18,406 nt of DNA from Alectoria sarmentosa (taxonomy: Eukaryota; Ascomycota; Lecanoromycetes; Lecanorales; Parmeliaceae): contig WOGZ01000478.1 of NCBI GenBank assembly GCA_009733775.1, positions 1 through 18,406 on the forward strand. Direction: 5' to 3'. This document shows positions 8,969 through 17,648 of this stretch, piece by piece. The notes below the pieces were generated by a model. That model was given only the letters and a program-made list of their open reading frames with translations, made no database searches and was not told where the DNA came from. Made by a program: the position numbers and the translations under genes. Every line of letters starts with the position of its first letter. Positions within the stretch are counted from its first letter, which is position 1.

Positions 8969-9321
8969 GACGAGATCCGTGCGTTAAGAATGCAGGTGAG
9001 AAGGTCGCAAGATTCGGAACAGAACCATATGCAAGTAACAAAGATCCAGAGCGCATTGACAGAGATTGTCGAGCATTTGACAAAAATAGCGCTTGTCCGG
9101 CGATCGTCGCACTGTTGTCGAATCAGATACTTGATCTTCCTGGCAACCGGAAAGACATCGTCGCACCGTTCCCTACGAGTGAAACCCTCCAAAAAACCTC
9201 CCTGAAAAAATCTACAATGATCGCCCCCACTACCACCTCTCTCTTCGGTCTCCCGAGCTGCTATTATCATATCAATCATCGCTCATCCTTTCCTGCGAAA
9301 ACCACCATCCAAGAACAATAG
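8954..9321 (+). other. possible coiled-coil frame with a frameshift
   Basis: From ATG 8954 a plus-strand frame reads a charged helical stretch (DEIRALRMQVRRSQDSEQ, then QVTKIQSALTEIVEHLTKIA), plausible as a coiled coil, and ends at 9203-9205. From about 9098 the neighbouring frame reads more like protein (PAIVALLSNQILDLPGNR) and runs to TAG at 9319-9321, so a single-base shift near 9095 may separate two halves of one former frame. I do not recognise the family, no introns or promoter are evident, and the start lies inside a 37-base duplication. It could be a relic or chance. Confidence 0.2.
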
Positions 9322-9980
9322 CATGGCTCGTTCTCCCTCCACGGCTTTTTTGTCTCATGAATTACCGAACAGCACAGATCGCTGCTGTCTACAAGTTCTT
9401 AGTTCGATACGTCATGGGGCTGTGGGAGAATATGTGTCTCTTTGATCGAAGCACTATTCTACGGGCTGTCTTTGCTTCTGGCGCCTGTATGCCCTGATGT
9501 TTCGTTGTAGGCTAATCACGTCCGCGGTGCTTTGGTAAAGTGCTTGCGTGATGGATATGGCTGGACAACACAGTCGTACATCTCGATTTTGAGATTTGAG
9601 CAAGGGACTTCAATGCTGTATATGTAAACTAGTGAGTGTCCTGCTTCTTGATCTACGTGTGAGGATGACATTGACAACAACAATTTCTATAGCCGCGGAT
9701 ACAGTTTTGTTTTTGAAAGTCTTTGCGCTGCTGATCAGTGAGTGCTACGGACTGCGATTGCATCATCATCATCTAAGAACTTCATAATCTCAGCATCGCG
9801 TTATTATATGGAGCTGTACGCTTGCAACTAGGCTTAGAGGATAGAAAAGTGAAATCATTATTCTTCCAAATCATGATTTAGGAATGGCGATGGGGCTACC
9901 GGCTGTGGAACGTGAGATGCTGCGGCTGATGAGGCCACGGTAAGACGCGCACGGCCGTAAGAAATCTCTCCTAGCAGACC

Positions 9981-10036
9981 TCATCCCATCCCATTCCATC
10001 CCATCTCATCCCATCCCATCTCATCTCGTCCATCTC
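9981..10036. repeat. CCCATCT/CATCC imperfect minisatellite
   Basis: About 56 bases built from variants of TCATCCCATCCCAT and TCATCTCGTCCATC, one strand being wholly free of purine runs. An imperfect pentanucleotide-type tract in noncoding DNA. Confidence 0.85.
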
Positions 10037-10666
10037 ACGGAAACCTCCATCTCCAAACCTAGACTCAAGCTCCTACCCGGTGTCAGTTATTGCGCGAGGC
10101 ACATCTTCGCGGTGAAAAACACACAGCTGAACGGCTCTATGTATATCTCTCAGCCGTGTTTGAGATGGTCAAAGCGCATGGTTCATGGTATGTGATGTGG
10201 AATCACTATGTATTTTCGAGAGAGAAGATCGTAGCATGAGCGATTGGGCTCGTGGTTTGGAATTTGAGCGGGGCTTGACTTACTTCCTGGAGGAGGGAGC
10301 CGTTATAATTGTTACTAAGGCTGGTGGGTGGACTGGGTCTTACTGTGCTGTGAATTGGTTAGGCGATTGATTCCGTCATCAGCGGTGTCGATATCGCTGT
10401 TGCCTTGGAGGATGATGGGTTTTGAAGAGGTTGGGGAGGAAGAAGAATCGCGAGGGATATAAAAATATGTTGACAGGTACTGCACAATTCAAGAAATCTG
10501 CTAGTGTCAAATAAGTACCTTGAAAGTAGAAACTCGATCGTTGCACAAATTCTTTAATGTTTGTTGTCTCCCAAGAATGACACATCGTCGCATTAGGTAA
10601 TAAATGGTAAGACGGAGATTTGCCCACTGATATTTTCGCTCAAGGAATTTTTGAGTGCTTATTGTT

Positions 10667-10683
10667 CCCCCCCCCCCCCCCCC
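10667..10683. repeat. 17-base poly-C tract
   Basis: Seventeen C followed by GG in unremarkable surrounding DNA. It resembles the 53-base C run that opens the window, which is also followed directly by G. Confidence 0.95.
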
Positions 10684-11416
10684 GGTTCGCCCCTCCACAC
10701 CTTGTCTCTTTTGCGGTCTTTTGGACCCGCCTGGATTGAAAAGAATGGATCCTGTGGAGCTTCGATGAGAGAACGAGATGCTTTCCGATGCTGTTATTGG
10801 GTTGTAAGCTGACACGGAAAACACAATGGTGGGCTTCGCTGAGTTTTGAAATTGATTCCAACGTCTTGAACACGTGCGGTTCTTTATGCGAATCACGGCC
10901 GCAAGACCTGCAGTTTTCGAAATCTTTGTGATTTACGTTATCTGTATACTAGGTAGTATAAGATGATAATTTTCCAGGCCCAGTCATCGGAGATTAAGGG
11001 ATCCACGTGCTGCAAGCAACCGAGCGTGTACCTTACATCCCAAGCGCTGAAAGAGGGGTTGTTGCCAATTGGATTCTGGTGATCATCAAAAATTCAGACC
11101 ATCCTGGAAGATTCTCGGCTCCGGCGACCGATTCACTGTGTATGATGAGGTATCTCGTGCGGGTGATGCTGATGGACGTGCCTATAGGCTGCCGAAGGAA
11201 AGAGAAACCTTTGCCACGTGCTGAGAGGCGTCGGAAGCAATTTTGGAAACTGTCATCCCGCACGCTGCTTCGGACTTCTTCCCCAATCTGAGAATCAGCA
11301 GCGTCTGACTGAATTTTTAATAGAAATCCCGCAGATTTAGGCCGGGAAGCAAATACGATGTGGTAATGTAACAATCAATACACCCTCTTCTGTCCCTGTG
11401 TAAGATGAGTGAGATG

Positions 11417-11422
11417 TATAAA
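11417..11422 (+). promoter_or_regulatory. TATA box of the secreted repeat protein gene
   Basis: TATAAA lies 121 bases upstream of the ATG at 11544. It is followed by a C/T-rich leader (CTTCTCCCTCCTCAAG at about 11458-11473), the usual arrangement of a regulated, potentially highly expressed fungal gene. The -3 context of the ATG is ACCATG. Confidence 0.6.
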
Positions 11423-11543
11423 GCCCACCTCTTCGACCTGGCCTCCCAAAGCCTGACCTTCTCCCTCCTCAAGTCATAATCAACCCTTGCAAAACGTACA
11501 CATCTCTCTGACTTAGCAAGATTCTCGAAACGCCGACGACACC

Positions 11544-12050
11544 ATGCGTTTCGCCATAGTCAGCTGTGCGTTGCTACTCTCTGCAGCCTCAGGTCAGTAT
11601 TACAACGTCCTCTCCTATCTTTTTCCTAGCCTCATCGATCATCATCACTGACCCTACTCCACTTCCACAGCTGTCCTCGCATCTCCCCTTTCCTCCAAAC
11701 GAAGCGCAGAGGAAGACATCGTATGCCCTCTGGTCTGCGATGCGGAAGGGTGCGTGCCATGTCCTCCGCCAAATGTGATTGAGGAGAGAATTGTCCATCC
11801 ATGCCCTGAGATCTGTGACAAAGATGGATGCGTTCCGTGTGATGACGAGAGCAAGAAGCGCGATGTGATTGAGGAGAGAATCGTCCATCCATGCCCTGAG
11901 ATCTGTAACGAGGATGGATGCGTTCCGTGTGATGAGGAGCGCAAGAAGCGCAGTCTTTTGGAGGAGAGGGTCGTCCATCCATGTCCTGAGATCTGCAATG
12001 AGGAGGGGGAATGTGGGTGCGATTACAAGCCTGGTGAGCCCATCATTTGA
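11544..12050 (+). CDS. secreted Kex2-type cysteine-rich repeat precursor
   Basis: Exon 1 is 11544-11592 and exon 2 is 11671-12050. The 78-base intron starts GTCAGT, ends CCACAG and has CACTGAC as likely branch site. The product is 142 residues. Residues 1-20 (MRFAIVSCALLLSAASAVLA) form a clear signal peptide, then SPLSSKR ends in a Kex2-type dibasic site. What follows is built of four-cysteine modules. The first is CPLVCDAEGCVPC; then come two units of 30 residues, each [N/D]VIEERIVHPCPEIC..DGCVPCD....KKR; the last is SLLEERVVHPCPEIC ending ECGCDYKPGEPII. The Cys spacing is C-x3-C-x4-C-x2-C in the first three modules and C-x3-C-x5-C-x-C in the last. KKR closes two units, so processing would release one 53-residue two-module peptide and two one-module peptides. 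The architecture (signal, dibasic sites, repeats) is that of Kex2-processed repeat proteins, a class that includes pheromone and some RiPP precursors. The sequence matches no member I know. Possible roles are effector, metal-binding peptide or signal; none is shown. Confidence 0.85.
11772..12050 (+). repeat. 90-base coding tandem repeat (2 full units plus diverged third)
   Basis: Within exon 2, unit 1 (11772-11861) and unit 2 (11862-11951) are each exactly 90 bases and differ at about 7 positions by eye. Unit 3 (11952-12050) keeps the GGAGGAGAG...GTCCATCCATG core but diverges after the second cysteine codon and ends the gene. Unit boundaries coincide with the KKR codons, so one repeat equals one predicted released peptide. 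An older, more diverged half-unit precedes at about 11728-11771. Confidence 0.9.
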
Positions 12051-13402
12051 GGGTCGTGGTGGAAAAGTGAGTGCTAGGAGTCGAGTGCGGGAAGAGATTG
12101 GTTTTTTCTTCAGAGGAGGGGCATGTAGATTTCAATGTATTGTTGAATAGGCGGTCATAGGAGGCAAAATGTGTTGGGTTTTGGCTGAGATTCTGCGATC
12201 ATGCAAAATATGACAATTTAGTATTCACCCCTCCTTTGTGCGAGTTCCTGGATGACTCGCCATATAGTTCCCTAAGGCCAAGTCGCAAGTCTGCGTTGAA
12301 AATGAGATTGTTTGTCAGCGTGGGGTTTAGACCATTTTGGCTTTAAGCTACCGGTTCCGCGGCCACGAGGCATGTTCAACGCCGCAAATACTCCATCTCT
12401 TTGGTCGGCACGTTTGCATTGCATGGTTAGGGGTTTCATACTCTAAATATCGAACCCATTCATATCCTTCCCAGAGTCTCCAATCTGGAAGGCTCTAAAA
12501 ACAAATCAGTGGCATTCGGAACATCTGCAGATCTGGTTTGGACTTCAAGAATGAGTATGGCCTTTCGAAAGTCCTTCTACGGGATACTTGGACGGCCACG
12601 AAACAGGAGGGCTCCGTTCGCTACTAGTCGAAGTTCCTGCCCGTTCTAGATGCGGATAAACCAGCAAGATCCCAGGAAAATTATTGTTGCCGTCTGCTAT
12701 TCGTGGTTGACGGGAAGCTTCCTTGGGATTTGGTAATCAACGCTATCATTTCTTTGGGGAGTTTGTCATGCAAAGCAGTGGAGTGTCCAGCACCCCAGAC
12801 CATGGCCTCAAATGGTGGAAGCAGGTCGACTCGGCCAATGCTTCCTACTCTGGGGAAAGAACAGGTGTGCATTGCCCTATGGTATGCGAGACGCAGTGCT
12901 GCTGTGAATTGTGGACTGTTTTCCCAAATGCAATCAATGCACAATCGGGACAAACATTCTGATGGAGAGACTTGAAAGTCAAGCGCTCAATTGTCTGCGA
13001 AGCTTGGTGCAAACCAGGCTCTGATGTTCTGTATGTTGAACATTCCCTTTCCCTTCCGACATCTCCTTCACACTTTGTCTTTGTGGCGCTGATGTCTTGA
13101 TGCTTGCACGTCTGGCGCAATTCTCTGCGGAGAAAGGCTACGAGAACGATGTGCCCAGTCACGTGCAGATCTTGGTCTCTTGAGCATTGCTGCCACAAAC
13201 TTACTTTCTCCTTTCCATCTCTGTTGATCGGATTAGTTGCTGCCCACCGGACTTTTTTTCTGGTTGATCTCGATATTCATCTGATTGGTGTCACCCTATG
13301 ACTAAGCAGCTGCACTGCCCCGCATTAAGCCCTACGGGAGAGGGTGCCGCAGTCAGCTCGGTCTCAGCTTCAACTCATCTTCCATTTTCAAATCTCACCT
13401 CC
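12051..13402. other. intergenic region between the secreted precursor and the F-box-like gene
   Basis: The first part should hold the 3' untranslated region of the secreted precursor and the last part the promoter and leader of the F-box-like gene (C/T-rich stretches near 13040-13080 and 13200-13260). Overlapping frames around 12681-12975 on both strands have no recognisable motif. I see no gene I can support. Confidence 0.45.
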
Positions 13403-14617
13403 ATGGCTCCTCCACGCTTCCTCGATTATCCGCCCGAGATACGTGAGCAGATTTATGGCGACATCTTATCGACTGCAAACTCCAGGGTCGAATCGAACGA
13501 CCCCGACGAGCCCGCCCACTATGAGTATCAGCTGGCCATCCTCAGGACTTGCCACCAGATTCATCGAGAGGCCAAGAAAGTCTTCCAAGATAATGTTTTC
13601 ATCAAAATTACCACTCCATGGTCTGAGGCTGTGGAGCACATTAGGAGCGAGGGTAAAGTCCCGAGCGTGACGACTGGAGAGAAAGCCGAGATGTTCCGCG
13701 ATTTCCATCTCTGGGTTTTCATCGATACTCCCGGGGCTTTCTATCCCAACCCCCATGGAAGGTTCAGTATGCTCATCTCCCTCGAAGATCTTGAGTCTTT
13801 CAACAGGTTCTGGCACTTCTCCAACCTAAACAGCGACCGTCTAAACCAGCACCTGCGCCTCAAGCTCACCATCCGGGATCCCCATGTCCCGGACCGCAAA
13901 ATCCCCAAGGACCTTCAGACCCGTCTGTTGATGCCATTCGGTATGATTAAAGACCTGGACACATTCACAGTTCACGGCTCGAAGCTCTTGCCCTCGGTGG
14001 ACGAAGCTCTGAAGAAAGAGCGAGCGATCCCTGACCCAACACCGGAGCAATGTCTCGAGAAAGGCTTCGCGCTCAAAGACGCCGGTAATGCGCTTCTCAA
14101 ACTTGGATTATACCGTCAAGCACTCCAAAAATACATCGATTCATTCGGTGCCATCCATATCCACGTCTCAGGTCGTGTTCGCACTGTGCATTGCGACGGT
14201 TTCTATATCCGCTACCTCACCTCCGGCTTTCATAAAGGTCAGCGTGGGGAAATCGCACGCACGATTCTACGTGTACAGTTAGTTGCCAATATTGTCCTCG
14301 CTTATCTTAAGCTCGAAGATTTCGTCGAAGCGCATTTCTGGGGCAAGCGCAGCATAGTCCTCTTCCGCCATTCCGTGACCGGCGAAGACAATGACGAAAT
14401 TGGCGAGGGACGGCAAGACTGGCTGACGCATACTTGGGCATTCAGGATCCCAGCTCGCGATGCGATGGGGAAGATCTTTTACCGGACTGCGCTGGCGAGC
14501 AGGGCGTTGGGAAAGGTAGCCGATGTGAAGACGTTGATGAAGGCGGCCGCCGTATATCTGCCACATGATGAAATTGTGCAAAAGGAAATGAGGGCTCTGG
14601 AAGAGAAAAGGGACTAG
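13403..14617 (+). CDS. F-box-like protein with TPR-like C-terminal half
   Basis: Intronless, 404 residues from the ATG at 13403, which has good context (CCTCCATGG) and begins MAPPRFLDYPPEIREQIYGD, the N-terminal F-box-like motif common in fungal proteins (LPxEIRxxIY type). The frame is open to an earlier ATG at 13298, but that 35-residue extension is Ser/Thr-rich and probably leader. ILRTCHQIHREA at about 46-57 is the second signature that usually follows this F-box-like start in ascomycetes. The C-terminal half has TPR-like helices: GFALKDAGNALLKLGLYRQA near 220-240, then LVANIVLAYLKLEDFVEA and YRTALASRALGKVADVKTLM. By family analogy the N-terminus may dock to an SCF-type ubiquitin ligase through Skp1 while the helices bind a target. 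The target is unknown, and many fungal members are uncharacterised. No disruption is seen. The large minus-strand frame over its 3' half is a shadow. Confidence 0.82.
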   Translation: MAPPRFLDYPPEIREQIYGDILSTANSRVESNDPDEPAHYEYQLAILRTCHQIHREAKKVFQDNVFIKITTPWSEAVEHIRSEGKVPSVTTGEKAEMFRDFHLWVFIDTPGAFYPNPHGRFSMLISLEDLESFNRFWHFSNLNSDRLNQHLRLKLTIRDPHVPDRKIPKDLQTRLLMPFGMIKDLDTFTVHGSKLLPSVDEALKKERAIPDPTPEQCLEKGFALKDAGNALLKLGLYRQALQKYIDSFGAIHIHVSGRVRTVHCDGFYIRYLTSGFHKGQRGEIARTILRVQLVANIVLAYLKLEDFVEAHFWGKRSIVLFRHSVTGEDNDEIGEGRQDWLTHTWAFRIPARDAMGKIFYRTALASRALGKVADVKTLMKAAAVYLPHDEIVQKEMRALEEKRD

Positions 14618-15497
14618 CTTCTTAGATGAACGCCTGAATGCCAGGTATCGGGACACTAGAACGACTGACGAGACATTTTGGGTATAGAATGCGCTTTGTG
14701 ATTTGTGAGATGGCTGCTCAATTTGGCTTGAATAGCAATGGTACATTGATTTAAATATGAAAATGGCAGATTGAAGTGTGGTTGACATCCTCGGAGCCGC
14801 GTCAAATGAGAGGATAGAACTTAGACACTCGTGGCAAAGCCTAAAGTTCCACTGCTTAGGAAACTTGAAGGATAGCTGATCTCGAAACTCGAAAAGATGA
14901 CGAAGGATGTTGTTCATGGCAGTGGTGCTGCTGACGAGCTATTTTTAGCAGAATCACGTGATTTCCGGTGAAAGACTTGGCACTTCGACTACTGGCGTCA
15001 ACTCTCTTTCTTACCTACGCACAAGCATATTTGATGGCTCAAAGGGCGTCCCAGTGTCCCCTTGGAACAATCATCACATCCAGTATACTGGCCATGTTTG
15101 CTCTGGTGGTCGCAGCTGAGTTTGAGGGTAGGCGGGGTGCGATGCACTAGCGCAGATTCGACGGCTTCGAGATTACCTCTCAGGAACACTGTGCTTCGAA
15201 TACGCCCAAGAATGATGCAGAAACACGTCGAATGGCTTGTTTCAATGTTTCAACAACTGGGACTGCAGCAAATAGTGAGCTGATTATGCATCATCCAACT
15301 AGGCTACACAGGTCAGCTGCGGCTGAAGAAGATTGGCTTGGTGGCCTTAAATCTGCCTGGCACTACTAAGTATTGGGGGCCTGATTTTAAACATCCTCCC
15401 TTTGCGCGCACATAACCAATCTGTTTTCACTTCAATGCTTTTAGAATAACAAACGGCTCGTTGTGCTGTCTCGCTCTCTTTTGATCTGTTTCTGGTC
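14618..15497. other. intergenic region upstream of the membrane protein gene
   Basis: Contains the 3' flank of the F-box-like gene and the upstream flank of the membrane protein gene. A CACGTGA E-box-like site lies at about 14955-14961. Right after it a short plus-strand frame (14968-15150) reads like a membrane or signal segment (LALRLLASTLFLTYAQAYLM), but it begins at GTG, and from its internal ATG (about 15031) it is very short. I do not support it as a gene. Confidence 0.4.
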
Positions 15498-17648
15498 ATG
15501 AGCTCCTACACTTTTTCTAGTCTCTTGGAGACAATGGACACCAGGCTTTCTTTCTTGAGGCGGTCTAGTAAAGTGAAATATCACACAGAACAAGCTTCGG
15601 CTCCCCGATTGAGCAGAAAACGCGACCTGTTCCTCGCGTTCGTTATCGTTTCACTTCCGCTGCTGGTCATATCAATTCTCTTGTTGGCTTTCGTTTTCCT
15701 CTCAGACCGCGAAATACCAGCCTCGTATGCAGAAATACCGGCTCTTCCATTTTTTGAATACCCTGCGCTAGACGCCTTCTACACAAAAGTGGACCCTGGG
15801 TCTTTCCTGCTGGTCGGAAGCTGGGCAAGCAATATCGCCGAGATGGTTGTGGCTCCTTTCATGGTGCTCTTCTCGTATGCTATTGCTCGAGAGATTCTTT
15901 AGCGCTCGACAAGTGGCCATGACGATTCCGAACCCCGGCCTCCATTACTGCGTGAGATCATGAGAGGCGCTCACGTGGGAGTCTGGCACTGGGTGGCTCA
16001 GAAGACTTACAAAAGGCCTAAAAGCGCGCTTGGGAAAGAACCCGTCCTGCGCGTTGTTGATATTGCTGGTCTGGGCCTTTTTACAGCGACGCTACTTACG
16101 TGAGTAGAGCTCTTCTAGATTCCTTTGGGATGTAGTTTTACTGACCTCATGATTAGGGCTATGGTCATTGTCGGAGGTACGACTGGAGCCTTCTTGCAAA
16201 TAGTGGTAGCGCTGACCAAAGGCACAGACAATTGGCTTCATGTTGCTACCCAACCTGTAGATATAACGCACTACGCCGATCCAACGAATTATACGGAGAA
16301 TCAGAAATCGGATCCTGCCGAGATAGGTTCTTACCAGGCAGGCTTCTCGACAATAGACCGATGCGACGACCAACTGACTGCAGTCCTTCCACAAAATGTG
16401 TCTTCGGCCCCTCTTCCATGCTCGTTGAACGAAACAAACGGTCTTACCAATGTAGCCAATCCATCTTTCGTCTATCTCACGCTTGGTACGGGAATCAGTC
16501 AAGTGTCATCAGACTTCAATGGCCTTAACTTTACTCATCTGGACGAGGAGGAACAGAAGAATTTAGCAACACCATATCAGGTTGTTACATATTCACCTGA
16601 TCCTGGAGTCTCGCATTCGCTCTTGTTCTACCCCGATGCAGCAGCAGAGTATGACCTCACTGCATATGGTCTTGGACCCCATTACGGCATCGACTATGTA
16701 GCGAATACTACGTCCATGGTGACTCAGTGTACCTTTGCAACGCAGGAATGCGATATCCATGCCGCCACCACGGATTTGAGCGATGGTAATAACATATCCA
16801 TACCCTTCCGTTGCTATGACGACTTCTCAGGCAACCTGGGCCAAACGCCAGCAACTGGCCACGAACGAGCGCAAGGCTGGAACATGAGCTTCTACCAACT
16901 CGTCGACGGGACACCGACAAATGTTCCCGTCCAAGCACAATCCAATCCGTTCCACTTCTATATCGCCACTGCAGTCAACAGTATTGACTTGCCAGATTTT
17001 GACAGTGATAGCTACCTCCCCGAAGGCAACCCAGGCAATGGATCGCTGGTGGACGCTGGACAGGGCTTCACAGCCTTCGCACTGAGCTGCGAGGCGACAA
17101 TCTACGACGTCACATTCTCCATCATCAACGGTTCGTTCTTGGACTTCAACGCTAGCATCAGCTCCCCGCAAAAAGCGTCGATCGTGCAAGCACCGCTGCA
17201 AGTAGGTTTCGGCCAGTACCACTTGTATCAAGCCGCCTCTCTCGCCGTCCTCGCCAACAACGACTCCGTCGCCAAGACAATGGGCAAGGCGTTCAGTCAG
17301 ACGGGCATGGCACTGGCATCGGGAGTGTTTGATTTTGACAACAACATCCAGCAGCGCTTTCGCTGGACCGTGTCTGTCACCAAGGTCCCTAAAGCGCCGT
17401 TCTTCTATCTGGTCGTGGTCTGCCTTGTGTATTCGGTGTTTGGTATAGTGATGACGGGTTTGGCATTGCATCTGAGGAGGAGGCCAGAGGTCAAAGACCA
17501 GCAGGCGAAGCTGATGGTTGAATGGGGGCCGGAGTTACTGGAGATGGACCATGATGACCAGAAGAAGAGGAAAAGCATAAGGGAAAAAGAGAATGAAGAC
17601 GGATCGTCCAAGAGGAGCTCTAGTGATCTTACGGATGTTTTCAGCTGA
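15498..17648 (+). pseudogene. large fungal membrane protein with a single in-frame TAG
   Basis: Unrecognised family. Segment 1 (15498-16099) and segment 2 (16157-17648) join across a 57-base intron (GTGAGT...GATTAG, with CTGAC at 16141-16145) to 698 codons in one frame, broken only by TAG at codon 135 (15900-15902). Visible in order: a basic N-terminus; TM1 (about 44-69); TM2 (about 102-130); a cytosolic-looking stretch after the stop (LLREIMRGAHVGVWHWVAQK); TM3 (about 186-215); a domain of roughly 400 residues with many N-glycosylation sequons (NYT, NVS, NFT, NTT, NMS, NGS, NAS) and scattered Cys; TM4 (about 616-638); and a charged tail (KKRKSIREKENED). The glycosylated domain is presumably outside the cell or in the lumen. 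Sequence character does not change at the stop, and CAG to TAG is one C-to-T change at CpA, so I read it as a recent nonsense mutation or a sequence error. In-frame introns ending at this TTTAG would be 39 or 57 bases, with weak donors, and would delete TM2. Confidence 0.7.

Larger units (their letters stand above)
9322..11400. other. long intergenic region with simple-sequence tracts
   Basis: No supportable gene in about 2 kb. It contains a CATCC-type minisatellite (about 9981-10036) and a run of 17 C (10667-10683). Short frames on both strands (for example plus 10185-10370, plus 11007-11291, minus 10507-10896) have no domain character. The last of these only exists by reading the poly-C tract as poly-glycine. 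Confidence 0.5.

Noticed and set aside
11589..11998. Minus-strand frames with repeated peptides opposite the secreted precursor
   Set aside because: Their repeats are just the 90-base DNA repeat read backwards. The plus strand has the signal peptide, intron, Cys spacing and dibasic sites.
11772..12050. Could the tandem repeats be a CRISPR array?
   Set aside because: The units are coding, contiguous without unique spacers, and the genome is eukaryotic.
11544..12050. Alpha-pheromone precursor or ustiloxin-type RiPP precursor
   Set aside because: The processing architecture is similar, but the repeat cores carry four cysteines and no Trp/Tyr-centred pheromone or Tyr-x-Ile-Gly-type core, and no tailoring genes are nearby.
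14279..14917. 212-codon minus-strand frame
   Set aside because: More than half lies antisense to the well-supported F-box-like gene; the rest is low-complexity and has no domain. A shadow frame.
14968..15150. Plus-strand frame with signal-like hydrophobic start
   Set aside because: It begins at GTG, its first ATG leaves too little protein, and I find no introns that extend it sensibly.
15860..15902. Short intron ending at TTTAG that would remove the TAG
   Set aside because: The only in-frame options are 39 or 57 bases with poor donors and would cut out the second transmembrane segment.
16827..17471. 214-codon minus-strand frame
   Set aside because: Wholly antisense to the membrane protein's glycosylated domain; Arg/His/Gly-rich shadow composition.
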